From contig NZ_BMKU01000001.1 in assembly GCF_014644495.1 (NCBI RefSeq), positions 609,779 through 673,778 of the forward strand: 64,000 nucleotides of DNA, in the 5' to 3' direction. The stretch's first letter is position 1, and the number at the start of each line of letters is the position of its first letter. The stretch comes from Pseudarthrobacter polychromogenes. Its GTDB lineage: Bacteria; Actinomycetota; Actinomycetes; Actinomycetales; Micrococcaceae. Positions 17,337 through 25,787 of the stretch are shown in pieces. The translations under genes and the position numbers were made by a program. The notes beneath the pieces were generated by a model. It ran no database searches. It was not told the DNA's origin and saw only the letters and a list, made by a program, of their open reading frames with translations.

Positions 17337-18905
17337 ATGGGCAGCGAAGCGGTGGCAAGGGCGTTTGCGGACATCAGGGCCGCCCTTGCCGTGCTCAATG
17401 CGGAGGTGGACGGGTGTGGCGCGGAGCCGTTCTCGGCTGCCGATCCGTTGGCCGGGCTGGCCGATGGAAACCTGGACATCCTCGCCGGCGCGGCGGCTGT
17501 GGAGGCCGGCGTGGCGGGGTTGAAGTCTCGCGCTGCCATGAAGTACGCCGACACCGCCCATGCCCTGGCCCCTCCCGGGACGCCGGTGCAGGCACAGGAA
17601 ATGGCCGTCGCCGCGGAGATCGGGTGCGTGCTGGCCATCGGGCCGCGGGCCGCCAGCGCGTTCCTGTCCGTCTCCCACGCCCTGACCACCACCTTGCCCC
17701 TGACACTTTTGGCCCTGCAGGCCGGCACGCTCTCGTGGCAGCACGCCCGGGGCATGGCGGACGAGGCAGCCACCCTCGATGCCGCCGGCGCCGCCGCCCT
17801 TGAGGGCCATTTCCTGGACCCGGACACCCCCAGGCCCGCCACCGCGGCCACGATCGGGGAGATGCCCGCGCACCGGTTCAAGCACAAAGCACGCACCTGG
17901 CGGGAACGCCACCATCCCGAATCTATCGAGAAGCGCCACGCCAAGGGTCTGGCGGACCGGCGGGTGGAATACCGGCCGGACCAGGACGGCATGGCCTGGC
18001 TGTCGGCCTGCCTCCCCGCCCATCAGGCACTGGCGGGCTGGAACCGCCTCAACGCCCTCGCCCGGGCCGCACAGGGACCCGACGAGCCCCGCACCCTCAC
18101 CCAGATCCGGGCCGACCAGTTCGCCGAAGCGATCCTCACCAGCGGCACCAGTACAAACTCCAATGCAGGCAACAGCGCCGTGGCAGGCGCAGGAACGGAT
18201 CCCACCCCGTCGTCGACGATCCGGGCGCAGGTGCTCGTCACCGTGCCCGTATTGGCCTTCATGGGAGTGACCGACGAGCCCGCCATGCTGGACGGGTTCG
18301 GGCCCATCCCGCCGTCCATGGCCCGGAAACTTGTCGCGAACGGAGCTGACTCCTTCCACCGTGTGCTCGTTGATCCCAGGGACGGGGCGCCGCTGGAAAT
18401 CGGCCGGACCAGCTACCGGGTCACCAAAGCCATGCGGAACTGGCTGCGGATGCGGGACGGCACATGCCCCTTCCCCGGCTGCAGCAACAGCTCCCTGGAT
18501 AACGAGGCAGACCACCTCCTCGCCTGGCACCATGGCGGAACCACCGGAATCAGCAACCTCGGACAACCCTGCCCAAAACACCACAAACTTCGACACACCA
18601 CCGGCTGGACACCAACACCCGCCACCAAAAACCAACCACCCGGCTGGACCTCACCCACCGGCCGGCACTACAAAAGCGAACACCAGGACTGGGAACCACC
18701 CCACTGGCCCGAAACTGTCATGTCGGCCATGCCCGCGCGACCAAAACCGGAGGAGCAGCCCCGGGAACGTCATAAGGGACAAGCGCACCGCCCGCCGCCC
18801 TACCCGCCCACGCCCGCCGCCCCAGGTGGCTTCGCGGATCTTCTACATCGCGGGCTATCCCAGGCAGAAGTCGAGCTGGAAAAGTTCTTCTATGACAGAG
18901 GCTGA
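17337..18905 (+). CDS. DUF222 (13E12 repeat-like) HNH endonuclease domain protein
   Basis: A protein of about 522 aa with an N-terminal DUF222 helical region and a C-terminal HNH motif: CPFPGCSNSSLDNEADHLL, then WHHGGTT, then CPKHHKLRH. The paired CxxxC/CxxH spacing fits a zinc-bound HNH fold. These proteins are multicopy in many actinobacterial genomes, including the mycobacterial 13E12 repeat family, and their role is unresolved. The start is uncertain; I favour the ATG at 17337 (MGSEAVARAFADIRAAL) because upstream codons look non-coding, though the frame stays open back to 17244. The Pro-rich tail of about 80 residues is probably disordered. Confidence 0.85.
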   Translation: MGSEAVARAFADIRAALAVLNAEVDGCGAEPFSAADPLAGLADGNLDILAGAAAVEAGVAGLKSRAAMKYADTAHALAPPGTPVQAQEMAVAAEIGCVLAIGPRAASAFLSVSHALTTTLPLTLLALQAGTLSWQHARGMADEAATLDAAGAAALEGHFLDPDTPRPATAATIGEMPAHRFKHKARTWRERHHPESIEKRHAKGLADRRVEYRPDQDGMAWLSACLPAHQALAGWNRLNALARAAQGPDEPRTLTQIRADQFAEAILTSGTSTNSNAGNSAVAGAGTDPTPSSTIRAQVLVTVPVLAFMGVTDEPAMLDGFGPIPPSMARKLVANGADSFHRVLVDPRDGAPLEIGRTSYRVTKAMRNWLRMRDGTCPFPGCSNSSLDNEADHLLAWHHGGTTGISNLGQPCPKHHKLRHTTGWTPTPATKNQPPGWTSPTGRHYKSEHQDWEPPHWPETVMSAMPARPKPEEQPRERHKGQAHRPPPYPPTPAAPGGFADLLHRGLSQAEVELEKFFYDRG

Positions 18906-18958
18906 CCGGGCGGCTGCGCGGTCATTGACCTGCACGCCCTGCGCTGTGCGCCGTTGGC

Positions 18959-19519
18959 CTAAGTGCCGCTGGCCGCGCGGCCGTCCAAGAGGTACCGCAG
19001 CTCAACGATGCCCCTGCCCATGGTGCGGGAGGCAACCAGCTCAAGCGGCGGCGTCGGCCCTTCCAGGGGGAGCAGCCGCTTGCCGCTTCCCAGAACCACG
19101 GGAATCACCGACAGGATGATTTCATCCAGCAGGCCGGCAGCAAAGAACTGAGCCGCCAGGTTGCCGCCGCCCACCACCCAGATGTTCTTGCCGCCCGCGG
19201 CCCGTTCGAAGTCCGCTGCGAATTCGGTCACGTCCCCGCGGACGAACGTGATGTCAGAGCCCGCCGGCGCCGCATACTCATGGTGGGTGAACACATAGGA
19301 GGGGGTATCCGGGTAAGGCCAGTTGTCCGGTTCGTGTTCCAGAAGCCACGAATAGGTTTCACCACCCATGACGATGCAGCCCACACCCGCCATAAACGAG
19401 TCATAGCTTTCCTTGCCGCCCTCGAAACCGTCGAACTGCAGGAGCCAGCCCAGGTCATCAGTGGGGGTGGCAATAAAGCCGTCCAGGGACGCGGCAACAA
19501 AGTACTGGATGCGGGGCAT
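18959..19519 (-). CDS. Dihydrofolate reductase / RibD C-terminal domain family protein
   Basis: A 186-aa cytosolic protein that starts with the family signature RIQYFVAASLDGFIATPTDD. A central KNIWVVGGGNLAAQFFAAGL is the NADPH-binding glycine loop. Length and motif order match the many small RibD-C/DHFR-like reductases of actinobacteria, whose substrates are mostly unknown; canonical folate reductase residues are not evident. The start ATG at 19519 has TAGGCT six bases upstream, implying a leaderless mRNA. A second, more divergent family member lies at 37892-38581. Confidence 0.88.
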   Translation of the reverse strand: MPRIQYFVAASLDGFIATPTDDLGWLLQFDGFEGGKESYDSFMAGVGCIVMGGETYSWLLEHEPDNWPYPDTPSYVFTHHEYAAPAGSDITFVRGDVTEFAADFERAAGGKNIWVVGGGNLAAQFFAAGLLDEIILSVIPVVLGSGKRLLPLEGPTPPLELVASRTMGRGIVELRYLLDGRAASGT

Positions 19520-19525
19520 GGACCA

Positions 19526-19531
19526 AGCCTA
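19526..19531 (-). promoter_or_regulatory. Leaderless-type -10 box of the RibD-like gene
   Basis: TAGGCT on the minus strand ends six bases before the ATG at 19519. Confidence 0.5.
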
Positions 19532-19652
19532 GCCAACCGCGCCAGCGCCTGCCAGAGACTGGTTGGACCCGAGGAGGGTGAGCAGAAACTTGCTCAAGTA
19601 AAGACAGTGGCGGGCACTGCCGGGGTCAACCGGGCGCAGCGACAGGGCCTCG

Positions 19653-19874
19653 TCAGCCGGAGAAGTACGGAATGATCAGGTACAACCCGAAGAGGACCGC
19701 CAGGCTGCACAGGCCGAAGCAGATGTAGGCGAGGGACCGCTTAATGCCCGGGGACGTCTGCTGGACGTCAGCGGCGATGGCCGTGAGCCGCACGCCGAGC
19801 GAGTACAGGACCACAACTGTTACCGCGGCCGTCAGAGTGGCGCCGGCAACGGTCAGGAGTTCCAACCACTTCAT
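19653..19874 (-). CDS. Small two-helix membrane protein coupled to the PiT gene
   Basis: A 73-aa protein with two hydrophobic segments, roughly residues 6-30 and 48-70, separated by a short polar loop (AADVQQTSPGIKRS). Its ATG overlaps the stop of the phosphate transporter gene by four bases (ATGA), so it is almost certainly translated by coupling on the same mRNA. That makes it a candidate accessory subunit of the transporter. It is not the DUF47/PhoU-like partner usually found beside PiT genes. I do not recognise a named family. Confidence 0.75.
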   Translation of the reverse strand: MKWLELLTVAGATLTAAVTVVVLYSLGVRLTAIAADVQQTSPGIKRSLAYICFGLCSLAVLFGLYLIIPYFSG

Positions 19875-21124
19875 CGCTGAGTCTCCTTCTGGTTGTTGGC
19901 GTCAGCGTCAGCCTCTGCCTGCGCTTTGGCTTTGGCGTGGGCGCGCGCACGCGCCATGGCCTTCTTCTTGGCAAAGCGCACGGCCTGGCCGGCTTCCTCC
20001 ACCTCGATGGCGTTGTGGTGGCCGACGGCGGACTTGCGTGAGTAGAAGAACATAAAAAGGACAGCAGCGGTGCCGGCAACGGCGGCGATCAGGACGCCGA
20101 CGACACCGGTCTTCACCAGCAAGGCGGTCAGGGCCCCCACAATGCCTGCTGCCGGAAGAGTGAAGAGCCAGCCCAGGGCGATCTTTCCCACCATGCTCCA
20201 GCGGACGCTGGTCCCCTTCCGGCCCATGCCGGATCCGATAACGGAACCGGACGCCACTTGTGTGGTGGAGAGGGCAAAGCCGAGGTGCGAGGACGCAAGG
20301 ATCGCGGACGCGGTGCTGGTCTCCGCCGCGAAACCCTGGGCCGGCTTCACCTCGGTGAGGCCGGCACCCATGGTGCGGATGATGCGCCATCCGCCGGCGT
20401 AGGTGCCGATGGCGATGGCGAAGGCACAAGCGGCAATGACCCAGAACTGGGGGCCGGATCCGGCCTCCTGGGTGCCTGCGGCGATCAGGACCAGGGTGAT
20501 AATACCCATGGTCTTCTGGGCGTCGTTGGTGCCGTGAGCCAGGGCCACCAGGCTTGAGGTGAAGATCTGTCCGCTCCTGAAGCCGCCGCGCTTCTGGGTG
20601 AGCTTGCTGCCGGTCTCCGGGTCATGCCGGGACGTCAGGGCGTATGCCAGGCGCGTGCAGATGTAGGCGACAATACCGGCGATCAGCGGGGCGAAGATGG
20701 CGGGGAGGATGACCTTTTGCATCAGGCCCTCGAGGTTGATCGAGTTGAAGCCGATGCCGGCGATCGCGGCGCCGATCAGACCGCCGAACAGCGCATGCGA
20801 GGAACTCGACGGCAGGCCCTTGAGCCACGTGATCATGTTCCAGAGGATGGCACCCATGAGGCCGGCGAAAATGATGTCCGGCGTGATCTGGATCCCGTCC
20901 GACCCTTCCCGGATGATTCCGCCAGAGACCGTCTTGGCCACCTCGGTGGAGAGGAATGCGCCCACGAGGTTCAGGATGGCCGCCAGGGTCACCGCTGTCT
21001 TCGGCTTGATGGCGCCGGTTGCAATGGGCGTGGCCATGGCATTCGCGGTGTCATGGAAGCCGTTCGTGAAGTCGAAAAATAGTGCCAGTGCGATGACCAG
21101 CGCCACCATGAAGGTGATATCCAC
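19871..21124 (-). CDS. PiT family inorganic phosphate transporter
   Basis: A 417-aa membrane protein of the low-affinity phosphate transporter (PiT) family, which imports metal-phosphate complexes driven by protons or sodium. The duplicated PiT signature is present: FDFTNGFHDTANAMATPIAT near the N-terminus and VALAHGTNDAQKTMGII after the large loop. SSSHALFGGLIGAAIA is the conserved GANDVANA-adjacent helix pair. The C-terminal tail is Lys/Ala-rich and cytoplasmic. The start is a GTG at 21124. It is the first gene of a two-gene operon; I saw no convincing Pho box in the 150 bp upstream. Confidence 0.93.
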   Translation of the reverse strand: MDITFMVALVIALALFFDFTNGFHDTANAMATPIATGAIKPKTAVTLAAILNLVGAFLSTEVAKTVSGGIIREGSDGIQITPDIIFAGLMGAILWNMITWLKGLPSSSSHALFGGLIGAAIAGIGFNSINLEGLMQKVILPAIFAPLIAGIVAYICTRLAYALTSRHDPETGSKLTQKRGGFRSGQIFTSSLVALAHGTNDAQKTMGIITLVLIAAGTQEAGSGPQFWVIAACAFAIAIGTYAGGWRIIRTMGAGLTEVKPAQGFAAETSTASAILASSHLGFALSTTQVASGSVIGSGMGRKGTSVRWSMVGKIALGWLFTLPAAGIVGALTALLVKTGVVGVLIAAVAGTAAVLFMFFYSRKSAVGHHNAIEVEEAGQAVRFAKKKAMARARAHAKAKAQAEADADANNQKETQR

Positions 21125-21277
21125 CTGTTGCCCAATCTGCAGAGTCGACGTTCAGCAGTTTCATCTCCCCCGGCTGCCTTGCACAGCATAATTCACCAGC
21201 TGTTCGCTTGGAATGACCTGTGGCGTTAACACAACCGGCGTGAAACCTTATCGATCGTACGCGTCCGCGGCATCAGG

Positions 21278-21784
21278 TCAAAACAACGGCCGCACCAGAA
21301 ATGACTGCACCCGCTGCAGTTCGGCAGGCGAGATTCCGCGCCTCGGGTCCGGGGACAATGGCAGGATCCGGCGGCCAAGGAGCCTGGCCCAGGACTGCGC
21401 CTCCGCCTCGAACCCAAGCTGGTCGTCGATCCAGGCCACGGCTTCCGGACCGGTCTCTTCCACATCATCCTGAATGGCCGCAAGCTTCCACCAGCCGGCG
21501 CCCGTGCCTGCCCCATCCGCCGTCAGGTATGGCCACCGTGCCCCGTCCAGGCCGATGGCCGGGCACAGATACTGCGGCGCGAGTTCTTCCCAGCTTGTGA
21601 GCCAGACGCACCGCACCCCTGCCATTGCGGCGATTCCGTTCAGTGCGTCCACCAGTTCAGGTGCGTAGGCCACGGGCAGGAGCCCAGCAGTCGAATGTTT
21701 CCAGCCGGATCCCCAGCCGCTGGAGCCTTCCGGTCCGAAAGGACAAATAACGCCGTCGACATCGATATAGAGAGTGCGGGTCAC
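21278..21784 (-). CDS. HAD-like hydrolase domain protein (Swiss Army Knife RNA-repair type)
   Basis: A 168-aa protein starting TLYIDVDGVICPFGP, a HAD motif I (DxDG) with the nucleophile and acid/base aspartates. Motif II may be the T or S in WLTSWEE, and the acidic motif is EAVAWIDDQLG. Overall it resembles the small HAD domain found in Swiss Army Knife RNA-repair-like proteins, common as an orphan in Arthrobacter-type genomes. Substrate unknown; a phosphatase on nucleotides or RNA ends is possible but unproven. The GTG start at 21784 follows the upstream gene by 18 bp, suggesting a two-gene operon. Confidence 0.75.
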   Translation of the reverse strand: MTRTLYIDVDGVICPFGPEGSSGWGSGWKHSTAGLLPVAYAPELVDALNGIAAMAGVRCVWLTSWEELAPQYLCPAIGLDGARWPYLTADGAGTGAGWWKLAAIQDDVEETGPEAVAWIDDQLGFEAEAQSWARLLGRRILPLSPDPRRGISPAELQRVQSFLVRPLF

Positions 21785-21802
21785 GGCCGGGGTCCAGAGA
21801 AC

Positions 21803-22489
21803 CTAGTGGTGCCGGAAGTCCGACGGTTCCCGGCCGGCGTCAAGCCCTGGCGCTACCTGCCCCTCCAGGGCAGCAACGGTGGCATCCGGCAGGACGATCA
21901 GGCCATCGAGTTCGCGGCGGGCGCGCTTGTAGGCCGCCTGCCGTTCGGCTGGAGTGGCGGCATGGTCCCCGGCGATCCTCAGCAGCTGCCGGGCAGTGGC
22001 GAGCCGTTCACGCTCCGGGCCGGTGAACTTGCTGTCCCGGATCCGGCGGGCTTCACGTTCGGCCACCTCCAGCGCCACCGCGAAACTGTCGACTGCCTTC
22101 CGGTAGGCCTCCAGCCGCGAGGGCGAGGCCATGTCCGCCGGGGAATCCGGGCGCTGGCCGTCCGCCTCCCTTTTCGCCCGGAGGAAGGCCACAGTGAGCG
22201 GTTCACGGACGTCGGTCATGAGCGGAAAATCGATGAGCTTCCCAACGTCCAGCTCGTAGTCCAGCCAGCGCTTGTTGATGGAGTCGTGGGTGGCAACAAG
22301 CGCCTCGACGTCCGTTGCGGAGGCCCTGTCGAGTTCATGGGACTGGTTCTTGAGCTTGTACAGCTCCACTTTTCGCTGGTGCCGCCGCTCGCCGGCCTTG
22401 CGCAGCGAGTTGGTCCAATGCCCGGCAAAGGCGATCGCGGGGAAGACCAGCCACCATTTGTCGTCAAGGAACTCAAAGAGGGATTCCAC
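21803..22489 (-). CDS. Membrane-anchored hypothetical protein with helical cytoplasmic domain
   Basis: A 228-aa protein with one membrane segment near residues 12-25 (WWLVFPAIAFAGHW). It is followed by a long, highly charged, helix-forming region rich in Arg, Glu and Ala that has coiled-coil character around residues 25-60 and 120-200. No enzymatic motif was found. The GTG at 22489 is preceded by GAGG. It probably shares a transcript with the HAD protein 18 bp downstream, so the two may act together at the membrane, but that is inference. I do not recognise the family. Confidence 0.7.
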   Translation of the reverse strand: MESLFEFLDDKWWLVFPAIAFAGHWTNSLRKAGERRHQRKVELYKLKNQSHELDRASATDVEALVATHDSINKRWLDYELDVGKLIDFPLMTDVREPLTVAFLRAKREADGQRPDSPADMASPSRLEAYRKAVDSFAVALEVAEREARRIRDSKFTGPERERLATARQLLRIAGDHAATPAERQAAYKRARRELDGLIVLPDATVAALEGQVAPGLDAGREPSDFRHH

Positions 22490-22566
22490 GCCTCAATCCT
22501 CGCACCGCCCGGCACCCTCCTCAAGAACCCGCAGCCACCCCAGGAAGCCGCACGCCAGAAGGCGGA

Positions 22567-23007
22567 TCAGCCCTGGGGAGTTCCCGCGGCGCCCTGGGCG
22601 CTGTTGACGTTGACCAGCCAGGCCATGCCAAAGCGGTCCGTGCACATGCCGAAAATGTCACCCCAGGGTGACTGCTCCATGGGCACGGTCACCGTCCCGC
22701 CGTCGCCGCTGAGCTTCTGGTAATAGCCGCGAAGTTCCGCTTCATCGTCGCCGCTGAGGGAGATGGAAATGGACGCCCCCGGCGTGTACCCCATGCTGTT
22801 CGGAGTGTCGGCGCCCATCAGCACCATCCCCTTGCTGGTGGTGAGCATGCCGTGCATGATCTTCTCCGACTCCGCTGGATCGTCGCTGGCCTGGAACTCC
22901 CCGAAGGTGCTCAGGGTCAGCTCGCCGCCAAAGACGGACTGGTAGAAGTTCATCGCCTCGCGGGCGTTGTCGCGGAAGCTGAGGTAGGGATTGAGGGTGG
23001 TCGGCAT
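22567..23007 (-). CDS. VOC family protein (PhnB/glyoxalase-like)
   Basis: A 146-aa protein with the paired beta-alpha-beta-beta-beta modules of the vicinal oxygen chelate fold. It opens with LNPYLSFRDNAREAMNFYQS and ends with DRFGMAWLVN, typical of the PhnB-like branch. AAKEKI-type metal ligands of true glyoxalase I are not complete, so catalysis is uncertain; many relatives are annotated only as VOC proteins. The start at 23007 has a near-perfect AAGGAGAT ribosome binding site. It is monocistronic and divergent from the YciO-type gene. Confidence 0.88.
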   Translation of the reverse strand: MPTTLNPYLSFRDNAREAMNFYQSVFGGELTLSTFGEFQASDDPAESEKIMHGMLTTSKGMVLMGADTPNSMGYTPGASISISLSGDDEAELRGYYQKLSGDGGTVTVPMEQSPWGDIFGMCTDRFGMAWLVNVNSAQGAAGTPQG

Positions 23008-23102
23008 GATGGATCTCCTTGGCGTGGGGACGGGACATGGTGGAACCAGTCACCATCCTGCCTCAAAGCAGGGGCAGGTGGTAGGGGAAACGGGGCGGGT
23101 GG

Positions 23103-23131
23103 TGCACAAGTGTCCGGCTGGGCCGTAGGCT
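23103..23131 (+). promoter_or_regulatory. Promoter of the YciO-type gene (leaderless)
   Basis: TGCACA at 23103-23108 and TAGGCT at 23126-23131 are 17 bp apart, and the -10 box ends seven bases before the ATG at 23139. Position and spacing match a leaderless vegetative promoter. Confidence 0.6.
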
Positions 23132-23138
23132 CTGGGTC

Positions 23139-23759
23139 ATGGCCAGATACTTTGACGTTCACCCCCAGGACCCCCAGCCGCGTGCCATCACCCAGGCGGT
23201 CAAGATAGTGCTCGACGGCGGCCTGATCGCCTACCCCACGGATTCCTGCTATGCGCTGGGTGCCCAGGTGGGCAACCGGGACGCACTGGACCGGATCAGG
23301 AACATCCGCCGCCTGGACGACAAGCACCACTTCACGCTGGTCTGCCGGGACTTTGCCCAGCTGGGACAGTTCGTGAACATCGGGAACGATGTCTTCCGCA
23401 GCATCAAGGCAGTCACCCCTGGCGGCTACACCTTCATCCTTCCGGCAACGAAGGAAGTTCCCAAGCGCCTGCTGCATCCCAAGAAGAAGACCGTAGGTGT
23501 GCGGATTCCGGACAACCGTGTGGTCCAGGCGCTGCTGGCGGAACTGGGCGAGCCGCTGCTCTCCAGCACCCTTCTGCTGCCGGATGAGGAGGACCCGCTG
23601 ACCCAGGGCTGGGAAATCAAGGAACGCCTGGACCACCAGGTGGACGCCGTGATCGATGCCGGTGACTGTGGTTCCGAACCCACCACCGTGATCGACTTCT
23701 CCAGCGGCGTGGCCGAGGTGGTTCGGCGCGGAACAGGGGACCCGTCCCGCTTCGAATAG
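23139..23759 (+). CDS. Sua5/YciO/YrdC family protein, L-threonylcarbamoyladenylate synthase-like
   Basis: A 206-aa cytosolic protein of the Sua5/YrdC fold. GGLIAYPTDSCYALGAQ is the conserved nucleotide-binding start. KHHFTLVCRDFAQLGQF and GGYTFILPATKEVPK follow, and VGVRIPDN is the signature in the second half. YrdC/Sua5 make threonylcarbamoyl-AMP for tRNA t6A37; the MARYFDVHP opening and size resemble the YciO branch, whose role is less clear. The true t6A enzyme may therefore be elsewhere in the genome. The promoter directly precedes the ATG. Confidence 0.9.
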   Translation: MARYFDVHPQDPQPRAITQAVKIVLDGGLIAYPTDSCYALGAQVGNRDALDRIRNIRRLDDKHHFTLVCRDFAQLGQFVNIGNDVFRSIKAVTPGGYTFILPATKEVPKRLLHPKKKTVGVRIPDNRVVQALLAELGEPLLSSTLLLPDEEDPLTQGWEIKERLDHQVDAVIDAGDCGSEPTTVIDFSSGVAEVVRRGTGDPSRFE

Positions 23760-23822
23760 CCGGCCCGATTCTCCGGTCCGGACGCAGGTTTATCCACGGC
23801 GGCCCGCCCCGTCCGGGGTGGG

Positions 23823-24845
23823 CTAGTCCTGTTTCCGCGCCCTGCTGGGCTGCACCCGGGGCGGCTCGCCCGGCATTTTGGGGTAGTCCGGCGGGAAGGG
23901 GAGCTCTCCGAGCCCGGACTTGAGGTCGCGGTCCCACCAGCCGAGCAGGGTGTCAATGGTCCCGGGCTTGCTGTGCATGTCAGCCCAAGGATCACCGACC
24001 GTCTTAAGCCGGTCCGGCACGGTCAGGATGGTGAAGTCCTTCGGGTCCACGTTTCCCAGCTCGTCCCAGGTGATGGGGCAGGACACTGGCGCATGGGCCA
24101 GCGGCCGCGGGCTGTAGGCGCCTGCGATGGTCCGGTCCCGGTTCGCCTGGTTGAAGTCCACGAACACCCGCTGGCCGCGCTCTTCCTTCCACCAGGCCGT
24201 GGTGACCTTGTCCGGCATACGCCGTTCCAGTTCCCGGGCGGCGGCGATCACCGCATGCCGGACGTCGAGAAATTCCCTGGTGGGTTCGACGGGCGCATAG
24301 ACGTGCAGGCCGCGGTTGCCGGAGGTCTTGATGAAGCATTCCAGGCCTGCCTCTGCCAGCACCTCCTTCAGCGCCAGGGCAGCCGGGACGGCGTCGTCGA
24401 AGTCCGTTCCAGGCTGGGGGTCAAGATCGATCCGGAGCTGGTCGGGGTTGTCCGTGTTGTCCGCGCGTGAAGGCCAGGGGTGGAACACGATGGTGTTCAT
24501 CTGGACTGCCCACACGGCGGCGGCGGGTTCGTCAAGTATCAGCATGGGGTGAGACCGGGCACTCGGGAACACCACGGGGGTGGACCGGATGAACTCCGGG
24601 GCACCCTTTGGCGGGTTCTTGGAGAAGAACATCTCCCCCTCGATGCTGCCCGAGAACCTCTGCAGCGCCACGGGCCTGCCGCCGTTGGCAGCGATGAATG
24701 CTTCCCCGACGTCGGTGATGTACCGCGCCAGGTCGAGTTTGGTGATTCCGGGTTCCGGCCAGATCACCCTACTGGGGCTGGAGATGCGCATCTCGCGCTC
24801 GCCGTGGGGGCCCTGAACCGTAAGGGTGATCTGTTCACTCGCCAT
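23823..24845 (-). CDS. LigD-type NHEJ polymerase domain protein (stand-alone)
   Basis: A 340-aa archaeo-eukaryotic primase-like polymerase domain, corresponding to the polymerase part of LigD. The metal-binding DxD is LRIDLDPQPG. KTSGNRGLHVYAP carries the conserved basic and His residues, and VFVDFNQANRDRTIAGAYSPR is the nucleotide-binding segment. It can add ribonucleotides at DNA breaks in bacterial non-homologous end joining with Ku and a ligase. No ligase or phosphoesterase domain is attached and neither Ku nor ligase is adjacent. I choose the ATG at 24845 (MASEQITLT) because TACGTT lies six bases upstream. Confidence 0.92.
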   Translation of the reverse strand: MASEQITLTVQGPHGEREMRISSPSRVIWPEPGITKLDLARYITDVGEAFIAANGGRPVALQRFSGSIEGEMFFSKNPPKGAPEFIRSTPVVFPSARSHPMLILDEPAAAVWAVQMNTIVFHPWPSRADNTDNPDQLRIDLDPQPGTDFDDAVPAALALKEVLAEAGLECFIKTSGNRGLHVYAPVEPTREFLDVRHAVIAAARELERRMPDKVTTAWWKEERGQRVFVDFNQANRDRTIAGAYSPRPLAHAPVSCPITWDELGNVDPKDFTILTVPDRLKTVGDPWADMHSKPGTIDTLLGWWDRDLKSGLGELPFPPDYPKMPGEPPRVQPSRARKQD

Positions 24846-24851
24846 GGGGAC

Positions 24852-24857
24852 AACGTA
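24852..24857 (-). promoter_or_regulatory. Leaderless-type -10 box of the LigD-polymerase gene
   Basis: TACGTT on the minus strand ends six bases before the ATG at 24845, which fixes the likely start and excludes the upstream extension to 24929. Confidence 0.45.
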
Positions 24858-24913
24858 CACCCCAGGATCGGAGGACCGGCAGATTTGCGCAGCCGGTCCG
24901 GCAAGATGGAGAC

Positions 24914-25591
24914 ATGTCCGTTTCAGCATCAGACTTCCGCATCCCCGTGGGCGAGGGCACGGTGGGCGCCGCCTTTGCCCGCCCCGACAACCCGACCGCC
25001 ACTGTGGTGGTGGCCCATGGTGCCGGCGCCGGCATGGATCATCCCTTCATGCACGGGTTTACCGGTGGGTTGAACTCGCTGGGAATTGCCACCCTGCGCT
25101 TCAACTTTCCCTACCGGGAGGCGGGGCGGAAATTTCCGGACCGGCCGCCCGCGGCCATCGCCGCCTGGCGGGCCGCTATGGCGGCTGCGGCGGAGCGGGC
25201 GGCGGAATACGGCGATACCGGCCCGCTGTGGGCTGCCGGCAAGTCGTTCGGCGGACGGATGGCCTCCATGGCCGTCGCGGAGGGGATGGAAGCCGCCGGG
25301 CTGGTGTTTCTTGGGTACCCACTGCATGCTCCGGGGAAGCCCGACAAGCTCCGGGACGAACACCTGTACGGCATCACTGCGCCCATGCTTTTCCTCCAGG
25401 GCAGCCGGGACACGTTCGCTACCCCCGAACTCCTTGAGGATGTTGTGGGCAGGATCGGGCCCTCAGCCGTCCTGCAGTGGGTGGACGGCGGCGACCATTC
25501 CTTTGCGGTGGCAGGCCTCAAGCGTTCCGCGGCGGAGGTGGGTGCCTCCCTGGCGGAGCCGGTGGCCCGCTTTATCCGCTCCTCCGGCTGA
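24914..25591 (+). CDS. Alpha/beta hydrolase of the KANL3/Tex30 (dienelactone-like) type
   Basis: A 225-aa protein. VVAHGAGAGMDHPFMHGF is the oxyanion region, WAAGKSFGGRMAS carries the nucleophile Ser in GKSFGG, FLQGSRDTFATPE the acid, and VDGGDHSFAV the catalytic His. This pattern matches the small KANL3/Tex30-type hydrolases found widely in bacteria, of unknown substrate. The ATG at 24914 has GGAG shortly upstream. The gene is divergent from the LigD-polymerase gene with 68 bp between starts, so their promoters share that space. Confidence 0.88.
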   Translation: MSVSASDFRIPVGEGTVGAAFARPDNPTATVVVAHGAGAGMDHPFMHGFTGGLNSLGIATLRFNFPYREAGRKFPDRPPAAIAAWRAAMAAAAERAAEYGDTGPLWAAGKSFGGRMASMAVAEGMEAAGLVFLGYPLHAPGKPDKLRDEHLYGITAPMLFLQGSRDTFATPELLEDVVGRIGPSAVLQWVDGGDHSFAVAGLKRSAAEVGASLAEPVARFIRSSG

Positions 25592-25634
25592 CGCCGGACG
25601 CGTTCCAGGGGCCGGCCCGGCGGAAGTGCGGCCG

Positions 25635-25787
25635 TCAGGCCGCTTCTTCGTGCCACCAGCCTTCCCAGGCTGCGGAGGTGAGCTGCCCTTTGGGGAATTC
25701 CGTGCTTCCGGTTCCGCCTGCGTGGAACCGGCTGTCATCGCTCCGGCGGCCGTCGAGCAGGAGATTGAGGTTGTTGAGGAGAAACAT
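25635..25787 (-). CDS. Possible 50-aa small protein
   Basis: A short frame beginning MFLLNNLNLLLDGRRSDD and ending WEGWWHEEAA. It has AAGGA about nine bases before its ATG, and TAGGCT about 55 bp upstream (25842-25847) as a possible -10 box. It occupies the otherwise gene-free interval 25592-25942 between a hydrolase and HrpB. No family is recognised. The Leu/Asn-rich start and Trp/Glu-rich end are unlike random high-GC translation, which is why I keep it. Confidence is limited by size. Confidence 0.42.
   Translation of the reverse strand: MFLLNNLNLLLDGRRSDDSRFHAGGTGSTEFPKGQLTSAAWEGWWHEEAA

Noticed and set aside
16824..18635. A 603-codon open frame on the minus strand opposite the lipoprotein and DUF222-HNH genes
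   Set aside because: It spans two real genes, is rich in Gly/Arg/Cys and has no domain. The HNH motif on the plus strand is unambiguous.
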